From: Microbacterium testaceum
Lineage (GTDB): Bacteria; Actinomycetota; Actinomycetes; Actinomycetales; Microbacteriaceae
NCBI RefSeq assembly: GCF_020781835.1
Contig: NZ_JAJGNJ010000006.1
Span: 1 to 64,000, forward strand
Direction of reading: 5' to 3'
Length of the DNA: 64,000 nt
Each line of letters starts with the position of its first letter. The stretch's first letter is position 1. The translations under genes and the position numbers were made by a program. Shown in pieces: positions 62,897 to 64,000 of the stretch. The notes under the pieces are model-generated. The model was not told the origin of the DNA and made no database searches. It saw only the letters and a list, made by a program, of their open reading frames with translations.

Positions 62897-64000
62897 CAGT
62901 CGCGCCACCCGTCTGCGTCGTTGCCGGTGAGCGCGAAGACCACGGCGGCGGCGGTCGTGTGGGGTTTCACGTCGGCGTACCTGTCCTTGATCGCGGTGAT
63001 CTCGCGTGCCTCTTCGTCGTCGAGCTCATCGAGGCGGCGTTGCATCGCCTCACGGTCGCGTCGCCACTGGCGCGCCTGGTCGACGTCGGTGAACAACTGC
63101 CCCTGTGATTCGGCCTCCTCAGCGCGCAACCGCGCGAGGGAGTCGCCGAGGTTCGCCCGGAACGCGGCGAAGATGTCCCGTGCGCGTTGCACGTCGGCGG
63201 CCTCGCGGCGCTGGAGCTGCTCAGTCACCTGGGCCTGCTTGCGTTCCGCACGCGCCCGCATGGACTCCTCCAACCGGAGGCGGAGCGGCGCGTCGGGCAT
63301 ATTCCACAGGTCGCAGAGCTGGTCGCGCACGTGATCTTCGGCGAGGGCCAGGTCTTCCTGGTCGAGGGCGGTATCGAGTGCAGCCTCCGCTCGTTCCTCG
63401 GCCATCGCGCGCCGACCGTGGAGGCGGACACCGGCGAGGAACACCTCTTCGTGGAGGCGGACGCCGCCGCGTCCGACGAGCACCATGCGCGTGACTGCCG
63501 CGACGAAGGACTCGTCAAGGTCATCGACGACGACCGCGGTCACACGGCGCAGTGTGGAGTCAATGCTCCACAGCGAGCGCCGCAGCAGACGCTGCGCCTT
63601 CTGGACGATCGGGTGCCCGAGGTGCACGTACACGAGATCGGCGCGGCCGTCGGCGGCGTCCGGGTCGAACGTGATCGGTCGAAGCACACCCGGGTCGAGC
63701 CGGGTGTCGAGGCCGCGCAGCGTGTCGCGCCATCCGGCGGTGAGGCTCGGCACGGTGAAGACCTCGGCGTCGGTGTCCTGGGCGAAGTCGTAGTTCGGGA
63801 CGAGCGGCGACTGGTGGTTGATCCGCAGCGCGGTATCGACGACGCGGCGTAGGTTCGCTGGATCGAGGTGCATCTCCGTCCGGGACGCGTCGTAGCCCTG
63901 CTCCAGCTGCGTCAGGCGGGCGTTGAGTTCCATGCCGCCGGCCAGCGCCTGGTTGATCACCTCGTTGGTGTCCACGCCCTTCGACCTCGCCTTCGTCACG
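62896..64000 (-). CDS. drmD: DISARM helicase DrmD, C-terminal part (runs off the window)
   Basis: The last 367 or so codons of a minus-strand gene end at the TGA at 62896-62898. The text RRVVDTALRINHQSPLVPNY and a long charged coiled coil near the C-terminus fit the region after the SNF2 motor in class 1 DrmD. No helicase motif is inside the window. The 1-nt overlap with drmMI and the gene order D-MI-A-B-C support the call. The start lies beyond base 64000. Confidence 0.75.
   Translation of the reverse strand, partial: VTKARSKGVDTNEVINQALAGGMELNARLTQLEQGYDASRTEMHLDPANLRRVVDTALRINHQSPLVPNYDFAQDTDAEVFTVPSLTAGWRDTLRGLDTRLDPGVLRPITFDPDAADGRADLVYVHLGHPIVQKAQRLLRRSLWSIDSTLRRVTAVVVDDLDESFVAAVTRMVLVGRGGVRLHEEVFLAGVRLHGRRAMAEERAEAALDTALDQEDLALAEDHVRDQLCDLWNMPDAPLRLRLEESMRARAERKQAQVTEQLQRREAADVQRARDIFAAFRANLGDSLARLRAEEAESQGQLFTDVDQARQWRRDREAMQRRLDELDDEEAREITAIKDRYADVKPHTTAAAVVFALTGNDADGWRD

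Noticed and set aside
50060..64000. Calling the system BREX because the methyltransferase resembles PglX
   Set aside because: No PglZ, BrxC or BrxL is present. DUF1998 protein, DrmA-type helicase, PLD protein and gene order match class 1 DISARM.
1..64000. CRISPR arrays or rRNA genes
   Set aside because: No regularly spaced short repeats and no rRNA-like sequence were seen on either strand.

Overview
The window is high-GC actinobacterial DNA, most likely from a Microbacteriaceae genome and probably Microbacterium. The basis for this is gene order, GC-rich codon use, frequent GTG starts and apparently leaderless promoters; the genus is inferred from general knowledge. Genes are packed tightly, often with 1-11 nt overlaps. 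There are two parts: conserved core chromosome and catabolic clusters (about 1-45 kb), and a defence island (about 45.7 kb to beyond the right edge).

Core part. 1-3 kb: GNAT acetyltransferase, an SDR reductase and its MerR regulator, which share one duplicated operator. 3-10 kb: a minus-strand block recG-coaD-yceD-rpmF-rnc-mutM, with rsmD, thiL and a DUF3515 lipoprotein beside it. 10.3-16.8 kb: leuC-leuD-murA-plsC-gpsA-ddl, preceded by a probable leucine leader peptide and attenuator. 16.9-19.6 kb: a sulfhydrylase and a flavin monooxygenase, probably for sulfur scavenging. 19.6-23.5 kb: TerC, an ECF sigma factor with a DUF4349 membrane protein, tRNA-Glu and a metallo-beta-lactamase-fold hydrolase. 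23.6-27.8 kb: a complete fructose PTS operon (fruR-fruK-fruA-ptsH). 27.9-33.2 kb: a GntR-controlled cluster (DUF1989 protein, flavin reductase, orphan substrate-binding lipoprotein, amino-acid permease). 33.3-40.8 kb: a LacI-controlled nucleoside/nucleobase salvage cluster (deoxyribosyltransferase, nucleoside hydrolase, ABC importer with a double permease, amidohydrolase). 40.9-45.6 kb: a small lipoprotein, a 1045-residue LPXTG-anchored serine hydrolase, an IS3 transposase remnant and a small membrane protein.

Defence island. At 45701-45737 the 3' end of a tRNA-Gln gene lies alone on the minus strand, as expected for the distal attachment site of an integrated element. To its right are a broken fic gene with an intact antitoxin, a pRiA4b ORF-3-like protein, an AbiEi/AbiEii pair and a class 1 DISARM anti-phage system: drmC, drmB, drmA, drmMI and the C-terminal part of drmD.

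The most striking feature is inside DISARM. The 3' third of the methyltransferase gene drmMI is bounded by a perfect 41-bp sequence whose inverted copy begins a second, promoterless version of the same 3' third. The two versions lie tail to tail on opposite strands, 21 bp apart, and a large serine recombinase gene sits beside them. Inversion of 57902-59743 would join the alternative C-terminus to the methyltransferase in frame. A second perfect inverted pair of 65 bp is nested inside, which could give four methyltransferase variants. I read this as a DISARM system with a switchable methylation specificity.
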